A stretch of 64,000 bases of DNA, taken from CAIODY01 sp046051225 (GTDB lineage: Bacteria > Bacteroidota > Bacteroidia > Chitinophagales > CAIODY01). The stretch covers positions 114,467 to 178,466 of the forward strand of contig JBJOOR010000007.1 of the NCBI GenBank assembly GCA_046051225.1, in the 5' to 3' direction. Under the pieces are notes generated by a model. It had not been told where the DNA came from. It did not search any database and saw nothing but the letters and a program-made list of their open reading frames with translations. Shown in pieces: positions 54,265-61,290 of this stretch. A program made the translations under genes and the position numbers. Position 1 is the first letter of the stretch; each line of letters begins with the position of its first letter.

Positions 54265-54963
54265 ATGAATAAAGTAGTAGCAAATGCGGATGCCGCAATA
54301 AGCGATATTAAAGATGGACAAACATTGATGCTAGGCGGATTTGGGCTTAATGGAATACCCGAAAACTGTATTGCTGCATTAGTAAAAAGTGGTGTTAAAA
54401 ATCTTACTTGCATTTCGAACAATGCTGGTGTGGATGATTTTGGATTAGGCTTATTATTAAAAACACGGCAGATAAAAAAAATGATGAGCAGCTATGTGGG
54501 CGAAAATGCTGAATTTGAACGCCAATTATTGGCTGGCGAATTGGAAGTTGATTTAATTCCACAAGGCACTTTAGCCACCCGAATACAGATGGCTGCCATG
54601 GGCATTCCTGCATTTTTTACTCCTGCTGGTTATGGCACTGAAATAGCCACAGGCAAAGAAACCAGAGCATTTAATGGCAAAATGCATTTGATGGAAATGG
54701 CGCTACATGCCGATTATGCCATTATTAAAGCTTGGAAAGGCGATACAATGGGCAATTTAGTATTCAGAAAAGCTACCCGAAACTTTTCAACATCAATGGC
54801 TAAAGCTGGCAACATCACTATTGTAGAAGTAGAACATTTATTGCAACCTGGCGAAATAGACCCCGATGAAGTGGATGTGGCTGGTATTTATGTACACCGT
54901 ATTTTTGAAGGCAGCAATTATGAAAAACGGATTGAACGCCGAACTGTGAAATTGGAAAAATAA
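54265..54963 (+). CDS. scoA: 3-oxoacid CoA-transferase subunit A
   Basis: The 232-residue subunit has the glycine-rich GQTLMLGGFGLNGIPENCI near residues 19-37, NLTCISNNAGVDDFGLGLLL, and SYVGENAEFERQLLAGELEVDLIPQGTLATRI (quoted in parts: SYVGENAEFERQLL and LIPQGTLATRI). AGYGTEIATGKE and AFNGKMHLMEMAL follow, as in SCOT A chains. Its B partner is at 15551-16207, far away, and both carry complete motifs, so they probably assemble in trans. It sits behind a DUF4296 lipoprotein gene. Confidence 0.95.
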   Translation: MNKVVANADAAISDIKDGQTLMLGGFGLNGIPENCIAALVKSGVKNLTCISNNAGVDDFGLGLLLKTRQIKKMMSSYVGENAEFERQLLAGELEVDLIPQGTLATRIQMAAMGIPAFFTPAGYGTEIATGKETRAFNGKMHLMEMALHADYAIIKAWKGDTMGNLVFRKATRNFSTSMAKAGNITIVEVEHLLQPGEIDPDEVDVAGIYVHRIFEGSNYEKRIERRTVKLEK

Positions 54964-54984
54964 ATAGCAGTGATGGGTGATTGG

Positions 54985-55125
54985 GTATTAATAAATACAA
55001 TTGTATGCACTACCCCATCTAAACATTGAATACCCACTATTGAATACTAAAAATTTATTACCAAATACTAGCAATTAGCTACTCAATACTGAATATCCAT
55101 TACCAAATACTACCATAGATTTAAG
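54985..55125 (+). repeat. Degenerate AT-rich repeat stretch
   Basis: Short related phrases recur: ATTACCAAATACTA at 55057-55070 and 55099-55112 (42-base period), with variants of ATTGAATACCC between them. It lies in the gap between the CoA-transferase and S4 genes and has no coding potential. Confidence 0.5.
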
Positions 55126-55148
55126 TATAATGATTTACTATACAAACA

Positions 55149-55544
55149 ATGCAAGCTGCCGCTACTAAATTAAGAATTGATAAATATTTATGGGCAATAC
55201 GCATTTTTAAAACCCGAGCCTTAGCCTCAAAAGCTTGCGATGATGGCAAAGTACGCTATAATGGCGATGCCATAAAAGCTTCGAAACAAGTAAATATTGG
55301 CGATGAATACACCATAAAAACAGGCGATAAAAAATGGATAATTGAAGTACTACAACTTATTGAGCAACGAGTACAATATACCGAAGCTATAAAAAACTAT
55401 ACAGATAAATCGCCGATAATAGATGCACAAAACAATGCAACGGCATCTATCGCTTTTGCATTTAATACTGGCAAAAGGCAAAGCAAACAAGCCCGACCTA
55501 CCAAAAAACAACGCCGAAATTTAGATGATTTTATGGATACTTAA
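55149..55544 (+). CDS. S4-domain RNA-binding protein (Hsp15-like)
   Basis: The 131-residue protein starts with an S4 domain: LRIDKYLWAIRIFKTRALAS near residues 8-27, then VRYNGDAIKASKQVNIGDEY. A basic C-terminal tail follows (GKRQSKQARPTKKQRRNLDD). It resembles the heat-shock protein Hsp15, which binds stalled 50S subunits that still carry nascent chains. The start at 55149 gives a normal N-terminus for the family. It stands alone. Confidence 0.9.
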   Translation: MQAAATKLRIDKYLWAIRIFKTRALASKACDDGKVRYNGDAIKASKQVNIGDEYTIKTGDKKWIIEVLQLIEQRVQYTEAIKNYTDKSPIIDAQNNATASIAFAFNTGKRQSKQARPTKKQRRNLDDFMDT

Positions 55545-55681
55545 CCGCAATGCCTATGGCGCACAAGTTGGCTAGGCTTATTACCTGCGCCTTTTACAAT
55601 AGAGCAGGGTTATAATAATTAAAAGCAAGCCCCCTACTCCACTTTATAAAAGGGAATAGGGGGCAGCAAATTTTTAAATGA

Positions 55682-56638
55682 TTATAAAATATGAATTGCC
55701 CAACTGCCCAATTCGGTGGCTGATGGGTTGTAGATGTTTAAAAAATGATTTAGATTATAATCGCCAAACTCGTTGATAGGATGCATGGCGGTGGTATGCG
55801 GCGGTGCATCTACAAAAATAGTTGCTACGGCGCCATTAGGTTGGTCGCTTAGGTAAACCTGCAAATGGTCGTTGCCATTGTTTTCAACTTCTATTTGCAC
55901 ACTGTTTTCAAACCCACGTTTTACTATATGATGAATAGATAACACAGGCTGATGATTGTTTCTAAAATCTACCTGCAAGGTGTTGCGCAAATTATGCTCA
56001 TCAAAATATTTGGCGGCTACCTGTGGGTTGGTGTTAAAATGGTCGAGCATTTTACCATAGCTCGATAGCATGCTGGCTACCATGTTTACCCTTGCCGTTT
56101 CCACAGCATCGCTGGTATTGCCCGTAGTTTGTTTCGATGAACTTTTATTACCCAAAGCCGTGTTTAAGTTGCTTTCGTATAAAACAATAGCAGCTTTTAC
56201 ACTGGCCAAAGCCGCATCGGTGCCTATGGCAGTTACTAAACTATTTAATGCACTAATTCTATCGGCAGTAGTACCATTTAAAAAAGGTTTATGTGCATGC
56301 GGAAATAAGGCTTTGTATCGAGTAGTTTTTTTGGCATAATGGGTTTGAATACTGGCATCGTAGGCATTAATATTATCGGGCATATTATCCATTAAATCAT
56401 TAAAATTTCCTACATCGCCACCCTGCAATTGTATTTGCGCTTTCCAAGCATTGTAGGCTGCCACAAGGGCCACATTTAGCGGATGAAAAATAGTATAAAT
56501 GGCCGAAATAAAGGGGCTGCCTGCGCTATCTACTTGCAGTGCAGTATCATGAAATGTGCTAATGGCTACCGCTTTGCGATAGCTGCCAGCAGTGGCATTG
56601 GCAAACGGATTGTCGAATAATTTCCATGGTGTACTCAT
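55682..56638 (-). CDS. Protein of unknown function
   Basis: This 318-residue protein has no signal peptide, membrane span or motif that I recognise. The first two thirds are helical and Ala-rich (AVAISTFHDTALQVDSAGSP, NVALVAAYNAWKAQIQLQGG, ALASVKAAIVLYESNLNTAL). The last third looks beta-rich (NSVQIEVENNGNDHLQVYLS, ending ELGSWAIHIL). Codon use is a little richer in GC than its neighbours. It borders the accessory region and points away from it. The even, uninterrupted frame supports a real gene. Confidence 0.7.
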   Translation of the reverse strand: MSTPWKLFDNPFANATAGSYRKAVAISTFHDTALQVDSAGSPFISAIYTIFHPLNVALVAAYNAWKAQIQLQGGDVGNFNDLMDNMPDNINAYDASIQTHYAKKTTRYKALFPHAHKPFLNGTTADRISALNSLVTAIGTDAALASVKAAIVLYESNLNTALGNKSSSKQTTGNTSDAVETARVNMVASMLSSYGKMLDHFNTNPQVAAKYFDEHNLRNTLQVDFRNNHQPVLSIHHIVKRGFENSVQIEVENNGNDHLQVYLSDQPNGAVATIFVDAPPHTTAMHPINEFGDYNLNHFLNIYNPSATELGSWAIHIL

Positions 56639-56820
56639 AAAAATGGGGTGTTGTTTAAGTTAATAAATGAATAATGTTAGTACCAACCCAAACGAGGTAT
56701 AGTTTCGATTGGTATTTCAAAAATAAAAACAGTTTTTTATTCTACAAAATTTATTTTGCCAAGGCAATTAGTAAATAAAAATAAATAAATGGACTATAGG
56801 CAAAGCATTTTATTTTAAAA

Positions 56821-57148
56821 AACACCTTGCTATTAAAACAGATAAGCGTTTTAGTTTTTAAAATGCTATGCCGTTGAAACGGGAAAGCGTTTTAGTTTTT
56901 AAAATGCTCTTCCATCGGAACGGGGAAGCGTTTTAGTTTTCAGAATGCTCTCCCGTCGGAACGTTTGTCAGGTTTTTATTTTAAAATGCTCTCCCGTTGG
57001 AACGTTTGTCAGGTTTTTATTTCAGAATGCTCTCCCGTTGGAACGTTTGTCAGGTTTTTATTTCAGAATGCTCTCCCGTTGGAACGTTTGTCAGGTTTTT
57101 ATTTTAAAATGCTCTCCCGTCGGAACGGGGAAGCGTTTTAGAAATGAT
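56821..57148 (+). repeat. Tandem array of eight 41-bp units with hairpin potential
   Basis: Units start at 56821, 56862, 56903, 56944, 56985, 57026, 57067 and 57108, exactly 41 bp apart; the first is degenerate and the last is cut short. All but the first begin AATGCT. Type A units (first three and last) end GGAAGCGTTTTAG or similar, so that AAAATGCT can pair with AGCGTTTT around a CCGT...ACGG core. Type B units (the middle four) have GTTTGTCAGGTTTTTATTT instead and lose the outer stem. There are no unique spacers. Confidence 0.85.
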
Positions 57149-57196
57149 ATAGCAGTAAATTGCTATATGTAAAGCATTTTAGTTTATAAAATGCTT
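57147..57196 (+). other. Two adjacent hairpins after the 41-bp array
   Basis: ATATAGCA/TGCTATAT (57147-57154 with 57161-57168) and AAGCATTTT/AAAATGCTT (57172-57180 with 57188-57196). The second reuses the AAAATGCT sequence of the array. They may end a transcript of the array. Confidence 0.55.
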
Positions 57197-57300
57197 GGTT
57201 TTGGTTTTAGAGGGGCTATTACGATAAAAAAATAAACTTGAATTAACCCTATTTTAGTTTTAGATTTGTGGTATAAAAAAAGCAACCCAGTTGCACCAAG

Positions 57301-57358
57301 CCACCCAAAAATGGGTGGATAAGTGCCACAACGTGGCATCTATATACAAGTTAGCAGC
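57301..57358 (+). other. Stacked hairpins ending in GTTAGCAGC, possible right half of an attC-like site
   Basis: CCACCC/GGGTGG and ATAAGTGCCAC/GTGGCATCTAT hairpins are followed by a 6-base spacer and GTTAGCAGC at 57350-57358, which resembles the right-hand core of the full elements at 60997 and 63746 (GTTGGCGGC, ATTAGCGGC). A matching left core is not seen, so this is at best a partial or decayed site. Confidence 0.35.
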
Positions 57359-57582
57359 CACCCATTGACGGCAAGGCAAAAAATAAATCTGACATGACAA
57401 GACAAAATACAAATACATTTGGCGAAGCCATATTTGCCACTCTTTCACTGCTGCAAAAGAGGCAAATGTTTCTTTTGTTTGTTTTTGCATTTGCCACATT
57501 TGCAGCAACCGCCAACAGCAACTTCTACCGACACACCATTTAGACGGCAGACGACCAACACCAACCGACAAAAAAATACAAA

Positions 57583-57608
57583 AAAAGGTGGGCTTCGCCC
57601 CACCTTTT
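57583..57608 (+). terminator. GC-rich hairpin with T tract
   Basis: AAAAGGTGGG and CCCACCTTTT pair around CTTCGC. It lies between the half site and the first gene of the cassette-like region, as the hairpin at 61208-61222 does in the next one. Confidence 0.65.
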
Positions 57609-57722
57609 CATTTTAAAAATGTGCATAAATTGCTTATTTTTGTTCATATCTTTTAATGCTTTTACTTGCACCTTGTTTTTTGAACGCTTTAACTTCACAT
57701 TCACAAAATCAATTCTCCCCCA

Positions 57723-57923
57723 ATGAAAAAAGTAAAATCATTTATTGCTTTTATTCTTGCCTTTTGTTTTTCGTACATGCCAATAACAGCAATAGTTTTC
57801 AAGCATTACTCTTTGCTTTTACAAACTAAAATGCTTCGTTTTCCCCATCTATTTTTCACTCATTCCTTTTGCATTATTTGCTTCACAAAGCAAAAGTTCA
57901 AGCCTTTCCTTAGCTACTGCTGA
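57723..57923 (+). CDS. Small signal-peptide-like frame, uncertain
   Basis: A 66-codon frame starts with a convincing signal-peptide-like segment (MKKVKSFIAFILAFCFSYMP) but the remainder is Phe/Cys-rich and looks like low-complexity translation of T-rich DNA. A second frame near its end encodes a better-balanced stretch (ATADFTAVQGKLRF), so a frameshifted small secreted-protein gene is possible. It lies 60 bp before the next gene. Confidence 0.25.
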   Translation: MKKVKSFIAFILAFCFSYMPITAIVFKHYSLLLQTKMLRFPHLFFTHSFCIICFTKQKFKPFLSYC

Positions 57924-57983
57924 TTTTACAGCAGTCCAAGGCAAACTCCGTTTCATTTCTATTTTTATTTAAAACATTAATCA

Positions 57984-58964
57984 ATGAAACATCTTTTTTT
58001 TATTTCAGCCTTTTTTCTTTTTTCTTTTTCTGTAATAGCACAAGTTAATCTTGTTCCTAATCCTTCTTTTGAGGATACAATAAACTGTCCTGATATGATT
58101 AGTCAAATTGAAAAGTGCAAAGACTGGTTTAATTATGGTAATTCTCCTGATTATTTTAATGAATGTGCAAAACCATTACCATTAAACTTCTATAGTAATG
58201 CTACTATTCCAGTTAATTCTTTAGGAGTTCAATATGCAGCATCAGGAAAGGCTTATGCTGGCTTGGTTACGCATGATAGCACTACGATTGATTATAGAGA
58301 ATATATTGGCTGTCAACTAAATAACTTATTGCAAATTGGAACAAAATATTACGTTTCATTTAAAATAAGTTTAGCTGATAGTAGCTGGTTTTCCTCAAAT
58401 AAAATAGGAATAAGTTTTACAAAGTTTTCACATAGTTTATCAAACCCAATTTTACCAAATAATAAATCTATAGTTTATAGCCATCAGATTATTTCTGACA
58501 CTTCAAATTGGACAAGAATAACAGGTTCTTTTGTTGCAGATTCTATTTATGAATATTTGGTTTTAGGTAATTTTTTTACTGACAATCAAACAAGTTTTTT
58601 ATTAACACATTCTCATAGTCAACTATTAAGAGATGCCTACTACTATGTGGATGACATTTGTGTTTCAACAGATTCAATTTATGCTTTTAATTATGTTTAT
58701 ACAGGTATAAATGAAGTCAACAAAAATATCAATGAAATTAGTATTCAACCAAACCCTACTACACATTCAATTTCATGCACTTTGCCTGATGAAACTAAAA
58801 GTATTGAAATTGAAAATATTATTGGGCAAAAGGTACTAATTGAAAAAATAGAACCCAGCACAAAAAGTTATTCAAAAGATGTTTCATTATTTCCAAATGG
58901 CTTATATTTTTTAACAATCAAAACAAAAAATTTTTCACAAACAATTAAATTTATTAAACAATGA
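57984..58964 (+). CDS. T9SS-secreted protein of the NLVPNPSFE family, copy 1
   Basis: The 326-residue protein has a signal peptide ending SFSVIAQVN (about residue 20) directly followed by LVPNPSFEDTINCPD. The main domain (about 20-235) has KCKDWFNYGNSPDYFNECAK, GLVTHDSTTIDYREYIGCQL and a YYVDDICVS strand. It is a beta-sandwich that looks like a carbohydrate-binding-type module. The end is a T9SS sorting domain (ISIQPNPTTHSIS, FPNGLYFLTIKTKN). Its stop overlaps the start of a paralogue (ATGA). Confidence 0.87.
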   Translation: MKHLFFISAFFLFSFSVIAQVNLVPNPSFEDTINCPDMISQIEKCKDWFNYGNSPDYFNECAKPLPLNFYSNATIPVNSLGVQYAASGKAYAGLVTHDSTTIDYREYIGCQLNNLLQIGTKYYVSFKISLADSSWFSSNKIGISFTKFSHSLSNPILPNNKSIVYSHQIISDTSNWTRITGSFVADSIYEYLVLGNFFTDNQTSFLLTHSHSQLLRDAYYYVDDICVSTDSIYAFNYVYTGINEVNKNINEISIQPNPTTHSISCTLPDETKSIEIENIIGQKVLIEKIEPSTKSYSKDVSLFPNGLYFLTIKTKNFSQTIKFIKQ

Positions 58965-59953
58965 AACATCTATTCATTTTACTTTTACTTATCCCGTTTT
59001 GTGAAAAGTTTTGCAATGCACAAGTCAATCTTGTGCCAAATCCAAGTTTTGAATTGTATGACTCTTGTCCCCATGGTATTGCAAATTATTTTTATCAAAC
59101 AGTATCATTTGCAAATGGTTGGTCTCCTTTTGGAACAAAGTATGGCACTCCCGATTATTTTGACTCTTGTGATAATGGAATTAATATTGTAGGAGTACCA
59201 ACAAATGCATTTGGCTATCAGTTACCAGCAACAGGGCACGGCTATTGTGGCTTTTATGCGTATTACCCAGATAATTATAGAGAGTTAATTGGGCGACAAT
59301 TAAGTTCAAATTTAACAATTGGGACAAAGTATTACGTAAGTATTAAAGTTAGCCTTAGTGAAGGGTCAATTTGCGCTTCAAATAAAATTGGAGTAACATT
59401 TTCAACTACGGCATATAATGATACACTTCCTTTTCCAATTAAAAACTCTTCTAAAATTTATTCTTCTTCTATTTTATCTGATACTTCAAATTGGGTAATT
59501 ATTTCGGGTTCGTTTGTAGCTGATTCAGCATACAGGTATATTATAATCGGTAATTTTTTTACAAATGCAAATACTGATTCTACAGTATTATATGGCAATG
59601 TAATTTCGTCCTTAAATAGATGTTATTCTTACTATTATTTGGATGACATCTGCGTTTCTGCGGATTCTAATGGGTGTAAAATTAGTGATGGAATTAATGC
59701 TATAAATAAATCTGCTGAAAGAAATAATATTTTCCCCAACCCTGCTTCAAAAACAATATCATTTTCATTGCCAATGGAAACACAGAGTATTACTATTAGT
59801 GATATACTTGGGCAAAAGATTTACTGGGACAAGATAGAGCCTAATATTGTCAATTACACGAAAGATATTTCATCATTCCCAAACGGCTTATATTTTTTAA
59901 CAATCAAAACAAACAATTTTTCACAAACAATCAAATTTATTAAACAACAATGA
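58961..59953 (+). CDS. T9SS-secreted protein of the NLVPNPSFE family, copy 2
   Basis: The 330-residue paralogue shares the layout of the gene before it: signal peptide ending FCNAQVN, LVPNPSFELYDSCPHG, then PDYFDSCDNGINIVGVPTNA, a DNYRELIGRQLSSNLTIGTK block matching REYIGCQLNNLLQIGTK of copy 1, YYLDDICVSADS, and a sorting domain whose last 20 or so residues are nearly identical (FPNGLYFLTIKTNNFSQTIK). The ATGA overlap implies coupled translation. A tandem duplication with strong divergence of the middle is the likely origin. Confidence 0.87.
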   Translation: MKHLFILLLLIPFCEKFCNAQVNLVPNPSFELYDSCPHGIANYFYQTVSFANGWSPFGTKYGTPDYFDSCDNGINIVGVPTNAFGYQLPATGHGYCGFYAYYPDNYRELIGRQLSSNLTIGTKYYVSIKVSLSEGSICASNKIGVTFSTTAYNDTLPFPIKNSSKIYSSSILSDTSNWVIISGSFVADSAYRYIIIGNFFTNANTDSTVLYGNVISSLNRCYSYYYLDDICVSADSNGCKISDGINAINKSAERNNIFPNPASKTISFSLPMETQSITISDILGQKIYWDKIEPNIVNYTKDISSFPNGLYFLTIKTNNFSQTIKFIKQQ

Positions 59954-59986
59954 TTCAAATTATTAAACAAACAAAAAACAAAAATC

Positions 59987-60664
59987 ATGAAAAACATTAC
60001 AAACACAATCAAATCAATAATGATATTGGTTATCATTATTTTCTGCTCTCAATCTTTTATCAGTAACGCACAATCTACATGGAATATCGGTGGCAACGAT
60101 GTTTCAGCACCAAGCACAGTTGGCACAAATACTAATTACCCTGTTAATATCAAAACCAATAATCAGAATAGAATTATTGTTACCACACATGACACTATTC
60201 AGTTTAAAGGCACTGCAATTTTTGATAGCATAAAATTGGGACATGGATTTATTCAAGCTGATAGCGGTAGATTTAGAACATTGCATATTGGTGATAGTTC
60301 AATAACAATTGGTTCGGGTACATTTGGAGGAACAACAACTTCTGGTACCTCAAACAACATCACCTGTTCTAATGGGATATTAAATTTCGGGCGTACTATT
60401 GGTAATTTTGATGATTGCTATTTTAATATTGGTACTCAAACTAATACTTATAAGTTGCATATTCATGATAATGGGACAGCAGCAAATCCTTTACTACCTG
60501 CTTGGGCACATTTCACAAATTCTGCAACAGGTCAAACTCAAGTTGATGGTCTTTTAGTAGGTGTATTTAATAACATAACTGGGATTAGCAATACAACAGC
60601 AGCTATTCTTCAACGGGAACAAGCCCCTCTTCGCCCCAGCAAACTGTATTTTCATTCAAGATAA
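59987..60664 (+). CDS. Secreted tail-fibre-like surface protein, probably 3'-truncated
   Basis: The 225-residue protein has a signal peptide (IMILVIIIFCSQSFISNAQS) followed by STWNIGGNDVSAPSTVGTNT, the opening of long Bacteroidota surface proteins that continue with NIGTxx and head-fibre repeats. YKLHIHDNG and WAHFTNSATGQTQVDGLLVG are further family blocks. Related proteins usually go on for hundreds of residues and end in a chaperone or sorting domain. Here the frame breaks after NNITGISNTTAAILQR and runs into a 21-bp repeat tract. It has no sorting domain, so it is likely a decayed gene, or one truncated near the downstream attC-like element. Confidence 0.6.
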   Translation: MKNITNTIKSIMILVIIIFCSQSFISNAQSTWNIGGNDVSAPSTVGTNTNYPVNIKTNNQNRIIVTTHDTIQFKGTAIFDSIKLGHGFIQADSGRFRTLHIGDSSITIGSGTFGGTTTSGTSNNITCSNGILNFGRTIGNFDDCYFNIGTQTNTYKLHIHDNGTAANPLLPAWAHFTNSATGQTQVDGLLVGVFNNITGISNTTAAILQREQAPLRPSKLYFHSR

Positions 60665-60843
60665 TTGTATGCTTATCGAAGCAAATATTATGCTCATTCA
60701 AGCAAGCATTATTGTCAGCCAAGACAGCAGTATTGTCAGTTAAGCGACCATTATTTTCATTCAAACCAACAGTATGCTGCACCCAGCACACAATATTTTC
60801 CACCAAGATAATCCTATTTTAATCCAAGCAGACATTATCCAAA
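60616..60843 (+). repeat. Degenerate 21-bp tandem repeat, about 10 units
   Basis: Units of 21 bp with a consensus near AAGCAAACATTATTNTCATTC follow one another from about 60637 (a weaker first unit at 60616) to about 60843, without indels. Because 21 is a multiple of three, heptads appear in several frames; on the minus strand they read like NEHNICF, DKHTIIL, NENTVCW. It begins inside the end of the truncated surface-protein gene. Confidence 0.7.
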
Positions 60844-60996
60844 TCGCACCACAGTTTCATACACTTGTAATAGGCGCAAAACCAGCCGCCAAAACCAAAC
60901 CTATTACAAGAGTATGAAACACCAACGCTTTTTGCCACAGTCATATCATCAAAGCACAATCCAACTTGACAAAACCCCACCATTGAAGTTTGGGCG
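60844..60996 (+). other. Non-coding stretch before the first attC-like element
   Basis: Less AT-rich sequence with no credible gene. A loose inverted repeat is present: CAGTTTCATACACTTGTAATAGG (quoted in part: GTTTCATACACTTGTAATAG) near 60850-60872 pairs with CTATTACAAGAGTATGAAAC near 60900-60919, which could form a long hairpin. Confidence 0.5.
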
Positions 60997-61131
60997 GCAG
61001 CTAACATGGGCTTCAAGCAACGGCGGCAGACGGGTAACATTTCTCTTTGTTGTTTCTAAAAAGTTCTATCTTTGCCGACAGCAAACGGCACTTAATCCGC
61101 CGATGCTTGATAGCCCAAAACCGTTGGCGGC
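60997..61131 (+). mobile_element. attC-like recombination element 1
   Basis: Outer arms GCAGCTAAC (60997-61005) and GTTGGCGGC (61123-61131) are complementary at 7 of 9 positions plus a wobble. Inner arms GGGCTTCAAGCAACGGCGG (61008-61026) and CCGCCGATGCTTGATAGCCC (61097-61116) pair at 18 of 19 with one extra base on the right. Spacers are AT on the left and AAAACC on the right, with a 70-base central part. This is the layout of integron attC sites (AAC-containing left core, GTT-containing right core, extrahelical base in the inner arm). It lies 3' of plus-strand genes. Confidence 0.6.
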
Positions 61132-61207
61132 AAGGCATGACGAGCTTCCGAAATTGCATAATAGACGGACAAAAAAACGATAGACAAAAAGAAAAACAAA
61201 AATAAAA

Positions 61208-61240
61208 AGCTGCTTCGCAGCTAATATTTTTTTGTTATTT
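61208..61240 (+). terminator. Hairpin with T tract at the start of the next cassette-like unit
   Basis: AGCTGC/GCAGCT (61208-61213 with 61217-61222) with loop TTC, followed by TAATATTTTTTT. An A-rich tract containing AGACGGACAAAAAAA precedes it, like the tract before the hairpin at 57583. Confidence 0.6.
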
Positions 61241-61290
61241 CACAAGTCAATCTTCAAAACATAAATCGCAAACAAAATAAAAATCAAAAA

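Larger units (their letters stand above)
56639..57722 (+). other. Long non-coding region with tandem array, hairpins and a recombination-like half site
   Basis: About 1.1 kb without a credible gene. It holds the 41-bp array (56821-57148), two further hairpins (57147-57168 and 57172-57196), stacked hairpins ending in a GTTAGCAGC core (57301-57358) and a terminator-like hairpin (57583-57608). From about 57280 the base composition is less AT-rich than around it. Short frames in it are judged non-coding. Confidence 0.6.

Noticed and set aside
56821..57148. CRISPR array
   Set aside because: Units are contiguous 41-bp repeats without unique spacers, and there are no cas genes in the window.
56945..57172. 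75-codon frame across the 41-bp array
   Set aside because: The 41-bp period shifts frame at each unit, so the apparent peptide repeats are a by-product of the DNA repeat.
57260..57571. 103-codon minus-strand frame rich in Trp and Cys
   Set aside because: Composition is atypical, it crosses several strong hairpins and matches no family.
60603..60806. Minus-strand heptad-repeat frame
   Set aside because: It follows from the 21-bp period; there is no promoter or secretion signal and it overlaps the end of a plus-strand gene. Kept only as a repeat.
60914..61183. 89-codon frame across attC-like element 1
   Set aside because: Same reason: it covers the arms and loop of the structured element.
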